Assembly (NCBI GenBank): GCA_963696525.1
Contig: CAVOKO010000003.1
Span: 372,001 to 436,000 of the forward strand
Length of the DNA: 64,000 nucleotides
Reading direction: 5' to 3'
DNA from: CAWBRT01 sp963696525
Lineage (GTDB): Bacteria; Acidobacteriota; Terriglobia; Terriglobales; Acidobacteriaceae
Shown here: in pieces, positions 46,610-54,553 of the stretch
Layout of the letters: each line of letters starts with the position of its first letter
Numbering within the stretch: the first letter of the stretch is position 1
Notes under the pieces: model-generated
Seen by the model: the letters and a program-made list of their open reading frames with translations, nothing else
Database searches by the model: none
Told to the model about the DNA's origin: nothing
Position numbers and translations under genes: made by a program

Positions 46610-47107
46610 ATGGAGAGCGCAACTCAGCCGAGCTGTTATTACTGTGAATTCCGGCCCGACCGGCTTTTTTGCGACATGCCGGTCGATGCGCTGCAATTGC
46701 TGGACACCGTCAAGTCAGTGGCCATTCACCCCAAGGGCTCCGTGTTGTTTGCCGAAGGACGGCCCGCGAAAGGGATCTACGTTCTCTGTGACGGACGCGC
46801 GAAACTCTCCATCTGCTCGGAGACGGGCAAGCGCCTCATGCTGCGCATCGCCGGGCCCGGTGAGGTTCTCGGCCTTGGCGCAGCCATGTCGGGCACGCCT
46901 TACGAAATCTCGGCCGAGTTGCTGGATACCTCGCAGGTGATGTTCATCCGGCGCAAAGACCTGTTGAAGTTCCTGCGGGATCACCGCGATCTTTGCATCC
47001 GGGTGGTGCAAATGCTAAGCCAGGATTTGCATGCGGCTTACGAGCGCGTGCGCTCGATCGGCCTCGCCAGAACGCGTCGGCCGCGCGCGGCGGCGGCAGC
47101 CGGCTAA
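46610..47107 (+). CDS. CRP/FNR-type sensor domain without DNA-binding domain
   Basis: The product is 165 residues. The sensor domain is complete: CYYCEFRPDRLFC at residues 9-21, then AIHPKGSVLFAEGRPAKGIYVLCDGRAKLSI, GPGEVLGLGAAMSGTPYEISAE and the dimer helix LLKFLRDHRDLCIRVVQMLSQDLHAAYERVRSIGL. It then ends in an Arg/Ala tail (ARTRRPRAAAAAG) where its paralogues go on to the HTH. No HTH is found in any frame in the roughly 95 bases before the terminator. The fourth FNR-type cysteine is also missing (DTSQVMF instead of DPCQINF). It could form inactive heterodimers with a full-length paralogue, or be a truncated gene. Confidence 0.75.
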   Translation: MESATQPSCYYCEFRPDRLFCDMPVDALQLLDTVKSVAIHPKGSVLFAEGRPAKGIYVLCDGRAKLSICSETGKRLMLRIAGPGEVLGLGAAMSGTPYEISAELLDTSQVMFIRRKDLLKFLRDHRDLCIRVVQMLSQDLHAAYERVRSIGLARTRRPRAAAAAG

Positions 47108-47181
47108 AGAGGCTGCCTATCGCGCAGGCTGGTTCAGACAAGATCAGCCTGAAACACGCGTTCGTGAATGAAGTCTAGCCC

Positions 47182-47249
47182 GCAATAAAAATAAATAAAT
47201 GAAAACGATCCATTCCACGATTCGTTCGATGGACCGTTTTTTTATTGCG
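47182..47249. terminator. Strong bidirectional-looking terminator
   Basis: AACGATCCAT (47204-47213) pairs with ATGGACCGTT (47229-47238, one mismatch), followed by a run of seven T's. The outer flanks GCAATAAAAA and TTTTTATTGC extend the symmetry. It separates the regulator genes from the cytochrome operon, which therefore needs its own promoter. Confidence 0.75.
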
Positions 47250-47372
47250 TTTTCATGATGTTCGATTGCGGCGGAGCTTGCGTTGCCCGGCTTTTCGATC
47301 CGCTTCTCTTGCTCACGCCCATGTGATCCCCGACCAGGCAGCTATGCGCTTTCCATGGCAAACATTTTCAAG

Positions 47373-47386
47373 GTGATATGGGTCAC
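47373..47386. promoter_or_regulatory. CRP-type operator before the multiheme operon
   Basis: GTGATATGGGTCAC fits GTGA-n6-TCAC and extends to GGTGA...TCACACC. It lies 80-93 bases before the GTG start of the first cytochrome gene and after the terminator, where an activator would be expected to bind. Confidence 0.68.
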
Positions 47387-47465
47387 ACCAGCAGGTGAGC
47401 ACACTCACTGCGGGTGCGGTCACTCGAATGCGAAAAACGAAGAGCCCCTTTATTCTTGAGGTTTT

Positions 47466-49478
47466 GTGAATCGCTACAGCAAATTTGTGCTGATGTTCGT
47501 GCTGCTGACCAGCTTAGCCCAGGCAAAGCAACCGCTGAAAGCGGAGAAGTTCAACAATGCGGATTGCCTGGCGTGCCATAACGACGCCTCGTTGACCAGG
47601 CAGGAAAACGGCCAGCAGATGAGTCTGCAAGTGAAGGAAGAGCAATTCCAGAATTCCATTCACGGCAGCATGTTCAGTTGCACGGATTGTCATAAGGATG
47701 TCACTTCCCTTCCGCATGAAAGCTTGCCCGCCAAGCCATCCTGCGCCACATGCCATGCCGATGAGCAGAAGGCGTACGATAACGGGCTGCATGCCAAGGC
47801 GCGTGCGGCCGGCGACCAGCAAGCCGCGCGTTGCGTTGACTGCCATGGCGACCTGCATGCGATTCTTCCCGCCAGCGATCCCGCTTCCAAGGTAAGCCAC
47901 AAAAACATCGCCGCCACCTGCGGCAGCTGCCATGGCCGGCAATCGGTGATGCAGCAGGCGGGAGAGACCACCCAGCCTTTCACTTCCTACGAGGACAGTG
48001 TTCACGCCAAGCTGGTGGCCGCCGGCAACCAGAAGGCCGCGGTTTGCAGCGACTGTCACGGCACCCACGACATGCGGCGCGTTTCCGATCCGCAATCGCC
48101 CGTCTACAAGAGCAGCGTTCCCGCCACCTGCGCTAAGTGTCACCAGGCGCAAAGCGCGGAGTTCATGAAGAGCATTCACGGGCAGGCGATCGCCAAGGGC
48201 AACCTGCATGCCCCGGTCTGCACCGACTGTCATAGCTCGCACATGATCAAGGACCCCAAGGACCCGAGTTCAACGGTCTCGGCGGAGAACCTGGCAACCA
48301 ACACCTGCGCCCAGTGTCACGAGAACGTGAAGATGTCGCGGGAGTTCGGAATCGTCGGTGGCCGCGAGAGCAGCTATCTGGCCAGCTATCACGGTCTGGC
48401 CACCGCCCGCGGATCGAAGATCGCGGCCAACTGCGCCAGCTGTCACGGGGTGCACAACATCCTGCCTTCGAGCGATCCGAACTCGACCATCAACTCAGCG
48501 CACCTCGTCCAGACCTGCGGCAAGTGCCATCCCGGCGCCAACGCTAATTTCGCGGCGAGCAAGATGCACTTGGACGCGCACGCCGCCGATATCGGCAGCA
48601 AGGCCGTCGCTTTGATCCGCCGCTTCTACCTGCTGATGATTTTCGCCACCATCGGCGGCATGCTTTTGCATAACGCGGTGGTCATGCAGCGCAAGCTGGT
48701 CGACATTCGCGATGGACACACGCACCTCACGGGTGGTCCGAGAATCGTCGTGCGCATGACTTTCAACCAGCGCATGCAACACCTCACCTTGTTGGTCAGC
48801 TTCTTCCTGTTGGTGTCCACCGGCTTTGCGCTGAAGTACCCGGAATCCTGGCTCGGAATGCTGTTCCTCGGTGAAACCCTGCGCGGCGTGCTGCACCGGA
48901 TCGCCGGCGTCGTCCTGATCCTGGTCGGCATTTATCATGTCTGGTACGTCGCCGCCATCCGGGAGGGCCGCAAGCTGGCCGTTGACCTTCTGCCCGAGTG
49001 GAAAGACGTCACCGACGTCAAGGACGCGTTGTTCTACTACCTGCGCCTGGGCCCGGACAAGCCGCAGTTCAAGCGCTTCAACTACGCCGAAAAGATGGAG
49101 TACTGGGCGCTGGTGTGGGGCACGATGGTCATGGCCGTGACCGGCATCATGATCTGGGCCAAGGTATTGTTCGGCAATCACCTGCCGCGCTGGGTCATCG
49201 ATGCGGCCACCGCGGTGCACTTCTACGAAGCTATCCTGGCCTCTCTGGCGATTCTGGTGTGGCACTTCACCATGATCATCTTCGACCCAGAGGTCTACCC
49301 CATGAACTGGGCTTGGTACGACGGTAAGGTAAGCTATGACCTCTACCAGTCAGAGCACTCGCTCGACGTGGAAACGCTGACTCAGGCATTGGAGGCGGAC
49401 GCGCGCGAGCACGAGCCGCGGGAAGGTCCGCCCGAACCGGAGAAGCAAGACGAAGAGGATGTCCAGGACCGTAAGTGA
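47466..49478 (+). CDS. 11-heme cytochrome c fused to a membrane cytochrome b
   Basis: The product is 670 residues. A Sec signal peptide (MNRYSKFVLMFVLLTSLAQA) is followed by eleven CxxCH motifs between residues 34 and 355 (CLACH, CTDCH, CATCH, CVDCH, CGSCH, CSDCH, CAKCH, CTDCH, CAQCH, CASCH, CGKCH). Residues about 375-620 form a b561/formate-dehydrogenase-gamma-like domain with about four to five helices and histidines placed for two b hemes (RMQHLTLL, GVLHRIAG, IYHVWY, AVHFYEA, LVWHFTM). The tail is acidic. GAGG precedes the GTG start. The fusion should carry electrons between the quinone pool and periplasmic hemes. It is the first gene of the operon. Confidence 0.9.
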   Translation: MNRYSKFVLMFVLLTSLAQAKQPLKAEKFNNADCLACHNDASLTRQENGQQMSLQVKEEQFQNSIHGSMFSCTDCHKDVTSLPHESLPAKPSCATCHADEQKAYDNGLHAKARAAGDQQAARCVDCHGDLHAILPASDPASKVSHKNIAATCGSCHGRQSVMQQAGETTQPFTSYEDSVHAKLVAAGNQKAAVCSDCHGTHDMRRVSDPQSPVYKSSVPATCAKCHQAQSAEFMKSIHGQAIAKGNLHAPVCTDCHSSHMIKDPKDPSSTVSAENLATNTCAQCHENVKMSREFGIVGGRESSYLASYHGLATARGSKIAANCASCHGVHNILPSSDPNSTINSAHLVQTCGKCHPGANANFAASKMHLDAHAADIGSKAVALIRRFYLLMIFATIGGMLLHNAVVMQRKLVDIRDGHTHLTGGPRIVVRMTFNQRMQHLTLLVSFFLLVSTGFALKYPESWLGMLFLGETLRGVLHRIAGVVLILVGIYHVWYVAAIREGRKLAVDLLPEWKDVTDVKDALFYYLRLGPDKPQFKRFNYAEKMEYWALVWGTMVMAVTGIMIWAKVLFGNHLPRWVIDAATAVHFYEAILASLAILVWHFTMIIFDPEVYPMNWAWYDGKVSYDLYQSEHSLDVETLTQALEADAREHEPREGPPEPEKQDEEDVQDRK

Positions 49479-49572
49479 TCGGAGAAGCGGTAAGTCCGCC
49501 GCAAGAAATTCCGGTAAAATTCTGGATGATGTGAGTTGATCGTTGATCCTGGTGGGGAATCGGCGGCTTTGG

Positions 49573-51729
49573 ATGGCACTCATGAAGAGCAAGGATCAAA
49601 AGGATCAAAAAGATCCAAGAGATCATAAAGATTTGGAAGATCCAAAAGATCGGGATGTGCGCGCCGCTGGTCCCGGCATGGGGATGGCGCGCGCAAGCTC
49701 GTGGGCGCTCTCGCGTTACCGCGCGTTGACGCCCGCGCTAGTGTTTGCGGCCATGCTGCTGGCGCTCGCCGTCTGTCTGCCGGTGAGCCGCGTGCGGGCC
49801 GCCGAAGCCTCGGGCCAGAACGATCTCTGCCTCTCCTGCCACGGTGAGAAGAGTATGACCACGAAGCGGGCGGGGCGGACCGTTTCGCTTTTCGTCGACG
49901 GGAAAAAGTTCTCCGCTTCGGTGCACAACAGCCTGTCGTGCACCTCGTGCCATGCCGACCTGGAGGGAGTGGATTTGCCGCACCCCACGCCCAAGAGGGT
50001 GCAGTGCGGCACCTGCCATGCGCAAGAGCAGGAGTTGGAGGCCAAGTCTCTGCACGGCAAAGCCAGTGCGCGCGGCGATGCCTTGGCCCCGCGCTGCGTC
50101 AATTGCCACGGCAACCACGAGATCCTGCCGGTGAAGGACAAGAACTCGGCGGTGGCGCCGATGAAGGTGCCGTTCGTCTGCGGAAGCTGTCATCGCGAGG
50201 GTACCCCGGTTCAGAACCAGCGCCACATCGATCAGCACAACATCATCGAGAATTACACCGAGAGCATTCACGGCGAAGGCTTGCTGAAGAAGGGCCTGAT
50301 CGTCGCGGCCAACTGCGCTTCCTGTCACACCGCGCACTCGATTCTGCCGCACACCGATCCCAACTCCTCCATCGCCCGGCGCAACATCGCGGCCACCTGC
50401 ACCAAGTGCCATGCCGAGATCGAAGCGGTGCACCGCAAGACCATCCGCGGCGAATTGTGGGAGAAGGAAGCCAACGTCCTGCCCGCCTGCATCGACTGCC
50501 ACCAGCCGCACAAGGTGCGGAATATCTTCTACAGCCAGGGCATGGCCGATGCCGATTGCATGCGTTGCCACAACAATCAGGCTTTGAAGGCGGCGGATGG
50601 CCGCTCCATGTTCGTCAAGGCGGCGGAGGTGTCGGCTTCGCGCCATGCCAAGGTCGCTTGCAGCCAGTGCCACTCGGAAGTAAACGCCTCGAAGGTTCGT
50701 CCCTGCGAGACCATTACCAAGCCGGTGGATTGCAGCAAGTGTCACGAAGCGGTCGGGCAGCAGTACCAGCGCAGCACTCATGGGCAACTGTTCGCCAAGC
50801 AGGACCGTAATGCTCCGACCTGTCGGGAGTGCCATGGCACGCACGGCATTCTTGGCAAGCAGGACCCGCAGTCGCGGACCTTTCCGCCTAACGTTCCAAA
50901 TCTTTGCGCCCAGTGCCATCGCGAAGGCCAGCGCGCTGCCCTGCGCTACACCGGCCAGCAGCATGAAATTATTTCGAACTACAGTGAAAGCATTCACGGC
51001 AAGGGGCTGTTGAAGAGCGGCCTGACCGTAACCGCGACTTGCACCAGTTGCCACACCGCGCACGGTGAATTGCCGGCCAAAGATCCCGAGTCGACGGTCA
51101 ACAGCAAGAATTTGCCGGCCACCTGTGGCAAGTGCCATCACGGCATCGAAGAGCAGTTTGTGCAGAGCGTGCACTCCGCGACCGTCACCAAGACCGACAA
51201 AAAATTGCCGGTTTGCAACGACTGCCACACCGCGCACTCCATTCGTCGAGCCGATGAAGATGGATTCAAGCTCGAAATCATGGACCGCTGTGGCCGTTGC
51301 CATGTCGAAATCGCCAAATCCTACTTCGACACCTATCACGGCAAGGTATCGCGGCTCGGCTACACCAAGACAGCCAAGTGTTACGATTGTCACGGCGCGC
51401 ACGATATCCAGAAGGTGACCGACCCGCGCTCGCACCTGAGCCGTGCCAACGTGGTGGCCACCTGCCAGAAGTGCCACGTCGACGCCACCCGCCGCTTCGC
51501 CGGATATCTGACCCACGCGACCCATCACGACCCTAAGAAGTATCCGTTTTTGTTCTGGGTGTTCTGGGGCATGACGTCGCTGCTGGTCGGCACCTTTGTC
51601 GTCGGCGGCGTGCATACGCTGTTGTGGCTGCCGCGTGCCATCGAGATGCGCCGCCAGTTGCGCGCCGAGGAAGCCGCGCAAGCCGCGCTCGAGGCCAAGC
51701 CGAAAGATCCTGCCGTGGAGGATAAGTAG
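49573..51729 (+). CDS. 19-heme c-type cytochrome with internal duplication and C-terminal membrane anchor
   Basis: The product is about 718 residues. It contains nineteen CxxCH motifs from CLSCH (about residue 85) to CQKCH (about 655), spread evenly. Two blocks repeat one another: YTESIHGEGLLKKGLIVAANCASCHTAHSILP and, about 240 residues later, YSESIHGKGLLKSGLTVTATCTSCHTAHGELP. A single helix (FLFWVFWGMTSLLVGTFVVGGVHTLLWLP) near the C-terminus anchors it. The N-terminus is odd: a Lys/Asp-repeat leader (DQKDQKDPRDHKDLEDPKD) precedes a normal export helix (LTPALVFAAMLLALAVCLP...VRA), so the true start may be the internal ATG near 49678. It probably forms a long electron wire in the periplasm. 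Confidence 0.88.
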   Translation: MALMKSKDQKDQKDPRDHKDLEDPKDRDVRAAGPGMGMARASSWALSRYRALTPALVFAAMLLALAVCLPVSRVRAAEASGQNDLCLSCHGEKSMTTKRAGRTVSLFVDGKKFSASVHNSLSCTSCHADLEGVDLPHPTPKRVQCGTCHAQEQELEAKSLHGKASARGDALAPRCVNCHGNHEILPVKDKNSAVAPMKVPFVCGSCHREGTPVQNQRHIDQHNIIENYTESIHGEGLLKKGLIVAANCASCHTAHSILPHTDPNSSIARRNIAATCTKCHAEIEAVHRKTIRGELWEKEANVLPACIDCHQPHKVRNIFYSQGMADADCMRCHNNQALKAADGRSMFVKAAEVSASRHAKVACSQCHSEVNASKVRPCETITKPVDCSKCHEAVGQQYQRSTHGQLFAKQDRNAPTCRECHGTHGILGKQDPQSRTFPPNVPNLCAQCHREGQRAALRYTGQQHEIISNYSESIHGKGLLKSGLTVTATCTSCHTAHGELPAKDPESTVNSKNLPATCGKCHHGIEEQFVQSVHSATVTKTDKKLPVCNDCHTAHSIRRADEDGFKLEIMDRCGRCHVEIAKSYFDTYHGKVSRLGYTKTAKCYDCHGAHDIQKVTDPRSHLSRANVVATCQKCHVDATRRFAGYLTHATHHDPKKYPFLFWVFWGMTSLLVGTFVVGGVHTLLWLPRAIEMRRQLRAEEAAQAALEAKPKDPAVEDK

Positions 51730-51730
51730 C

Positions 51731-52655
51731 GTGGACCAGAGCAAGCCAGAACCGCAGGCGCCGGACAATTCGCGCCCGGACGCAACCGCGGAAGAACGCG
51801 CAACTTATATGAAGCCGGCGGTCGCGGTGCAGCGTGAATTCGTGCGCTTCACCCGCCTGCAGCGCACACTTCATGGTTGCATGGTCATCAGCTTCCTCAG
51901 CCTGGCCACGACCGGCCTGACGCTGAAGTTTTCCTACACCGGGTGGGCCGCTTTCCTGTCGCGACTGCTGGGCGGATTCCAGACCGCCGGCTATATTCAC
52001 CGCTTCGCCGCGGTGGTGATGTTTGCCGCTTTCATCACCCACCTCGTGGATCTGTGCAAGCTGAAGAAAGCGGAAGTACGGCTCCTGGCGCTCGTTATTG
52101 CTCGGGCCGAACTCGATGATCCCGATGAAGCGCGATCTGGATGAGTTTATCGCCACCCTGAAGTGGTTCGTGCACCTGGGTCCGAAGCCGGAGTACGGGC
52201 GCTGGACTTACTGGGAGAAATTCGATTATTTTGCCGTGTTCTGGGGGGTCTTCATCATCGGTTCCACCGGCCTGACTCTCTGGTTTCCGGTTTTCTTCAC
52301 CCGATTCCTGCCGGGAGCATTCATCAATGTGGCCACCATCATCCACAGCGACGAAGCTCTGCTGGCTACGGGATTTATTTTTACCGTGCACTTCTTCAAC
52401 ACCCACTTGCGGCCGGAAAAGTTCCCCATGGATACGACGGTCTTCACCGGCCGCATGGCGCTCGCCGAGCTGCGGCGGGACAAGCGCAAGGAGTATGACG
52501 CGCTGGTCGCCAGCGGGGAACTGGAGCAGCATCTGGCCGAGCCGCACCCGGAAATCGTGGTCAGGACAATCCGCGCCTTTGCCTGGGTCGCGTTGGGCAT
52601 CGGTTTCAGCATCGTTGTCTGGATCGTCTACGCCATGCTGTTTGCCTATCGCTAG
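51731..52655 (+). CDS. Membrane cytochrome b subunit; one frameshift
   Basis: The product is about 307 residues. It starts at GTG 51731, one base after the previous stop, with GGAGG upstream, so it is translationally coupled to the 19-heme gene. Four to five helices carry b-heme histidines: RTLHGCMVISFLSLATTGLTLKF, GYIHRFAAVVMFAAFITHLVDL, TIIHSDEALLATGFIFTVHFFNTH. The frame shifts near 52075 (KLKKAEV/KYGSWRSLLLGPNSMIP). It is a paralogue of the cytochrome b half of the first gene (compare LGPKPEYGRW with LGPDKPQFKRF). It probably exchanges electrons between quinone and the multiheme partners. Confidence 0.82.
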
Positions 52656-52660
52656 CGTTC

Positions 52661-52680
52661 GGCGCGTTTTTCAGCAGCCT
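52661..52680 (-). repeat. Dispersed 3'-end element, copy 3 (minus orientation)
   Basis: On the minus strand it reads AGGCTGCTGAAAAACGCGCC. It begins five bases after the stop of the cytochrome b gene, inside the operon. Confidence 0.6.
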
Positions 52681-52732
52681 GCTAGCCGGCCTCGTTTTTC
52701 GATATGATTAGGGTCGCGGGAGACAACTTACG

Positions 52733-54266
52733 ATGAGTGACGCGGGAACGCCCCTGCCGCCAAATCCGCCGGGACATGATTATTCACTGAAGAGTCTGCT
52801 GCGCAATTACATCAGCTTGATCGGACTCGCTTTGGCGGCCGTATCGCTCGCCAATATCATTTTTTTGTTTTTGGTCGATGTCGTTTCGAGCCAGTCCAGT
52901 CCCTACATCGGCATTTTTGCCTATATGGTGATGCCTGCGTTCCTGGTGGCGGGCCTGGCGCTGGTGCCGGCCGGGATGTGGATCGAGCGTCAGCGGCACC
53001 GCCGCAGGCTGGCGCATCTGTCGCGCTTCCCGGTTCTGGATCTGAACAGCGCCACGCAGCGCGGCACCATCGCATTCTTTCTTTCCACCGTCGTGCTGTT
53101 TGTGATCCTCACCGCCGTCGGCAGTTATCGGGCCTATGAATTTACCGATTCGATTCAGTTCTGCGGTCAACTCTGCCATACCGTGATGCATCCGGAGTTC
53201 ACCGCGCACCAGGCCTCGCCCCACGCCCGCGTTACCTGCGTCGATTGTCACGTGGGAGCGGGCGCGGGCTGGTACGTCCGCTCCAAGTTGTCCGGCGCCC
53301 GTCAGGTCTTCAAGACCGTGCTGAACACCTATCCCCGCCCGATCGAGACGCCGGTGGCGAACCTGCGTCCCGCTCCGCAAACCTGCGAGCAGTGTCACTG
53401 GCCGAGGAAGTTCTGGGGAGCGCAATTAAAGGTTATCGATCACTTTGCCAGCGACGAGCAGAACACTCCGCGGCAGTTGCAGTTGCTGATCAAAACCGGC
53501 GGCGGCGATGCCAATGCCGGACAGGCCAGCGGAATTCACTGGCACATGAACATCGCCAACACCATTACTTACGCCTCCGATCCCAAGCGGCAGAACATAC
53601 CCTACGTGAAGATCCAGGATGCCAAAGGCAACTCGACCGAGTATTTCGCCAGCGGCGCTAAACCCGAAGAGATTGCCGCCATGAGCCGCCGGCGCATGGA
53701 TTGCGTCGATTGTCATAACCGCCCAACCCACATTTATCTTCCCCCCGACCGCTCTGTCGATGACTCGCTCGCGGCCAATCGGATTGATGTGAGTTTGCCC
53801 TACGTGAAGCAGCAGTCTGTACAGGTGCTGACGGCGGCTTACAAGACGACGCCCGAAGCGATGCAGGCTATTGCCAACGCCATTCCGGCGTTCTATCGCG
53901 AAAAATATCCCCAGGTGGCCGCGACGAAGCAGGCGCAGAATTCAAGCCGCCGTCGCCGACTTGCAGCGTATTTTCCGCACCACCATCTTTCCCGAGATGA
54001 AGGTCGATTGGCGCACCCATCCCAACAACGTCGGCCACTTCTATTTTCAGGGATGCTTCCGCTGCCACGACGGCAACCATGTCAGCAAGGACGGCAAGAC
54101 CATCAGCAAGGATTGCAATTCCTGCCACACCGTGCTGTCGCAACAGGAGGGCGTGAAGTCTCTGGTTGCCTCGACCGCCGGCGTCCCCTTCAAGCATCCG
54201 GTGGATTTGGGCGATCTTACGGCGGTCAACTGCTCCGACTGTCACTCCGGCGGTGTCGGTCCGTAG
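52733..54266 (+). CDS. NapC/NirT-type seven-heme membrane cytochrome c; one frameshift
   Basis: The product is about 511 residues. Three N-terminal membrane helices (residues 25-60, 65-85 and 110-130) replace the single NapC anchor. The first heme site is CGQLCHTVM, a CX3CH of the kind found in this family. Six CxxCH motifs follow: CVDCH, CEQCH, CVDCH and, after a frame change near 53938, CFRCH, CNSCH and CSDCH. The block ASPHARVTCVDCHVGAGAGWYVRSKLSG is the NapC/NrfH signature region. Such proteins oxidise quinol and feed periplasmic reductases. GGGAG precedes the ATG. It is the last gene of the operon, 77 bases after the cytochrome b gene. Confidence 0.85.
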
Positions 54267-54299
54267 TCGCGTACCGCACACAGCTTTTCTGCAATGCCA

Positions 54300-54470
54300 T
54301 GCAAGCGGCTTCTGCAATGTCATTCTGAGCGAAGCGAAGAATCCCAGCACGGTATGGGGCTGAGGTGCAGCCGAAGGACTTTGATAAAAGAACCGAACCA
54401 CCCGGTGGCCCACTCATGCCGGGTGCCCCAGGTTCCGCGCCGTGCACTTCGGTGCTAACCTGGGTTGGGG
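54300..54470. repeat. Interspersed repeats after the cytochrome operon
   Basis: The modules GTCATTCTGAGCGAAGCG, GAATCCCAGCACGG and CCCAGGTTCCGCGCC/GCTAACCTGGG resemble the repeats elsewhere in the window. No gene is seen before guaA. Confidence 0.5.
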
Positions 54471-54553
54471 TGGAATTTTTCCTCGAATCGCCCGCCCGCC
54501 GCACCTTTTCCGTTTCGCTTTACAGCGGAGGGGTGATTCTGCGAAATTAGAAC

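Noticed and set aside
49738..51768. 676-codon minus-strand ORF over the 19-heme cytochrome
   Set aside because: Antisense shadow; CxxCH motifs on the plus strand are decisive.
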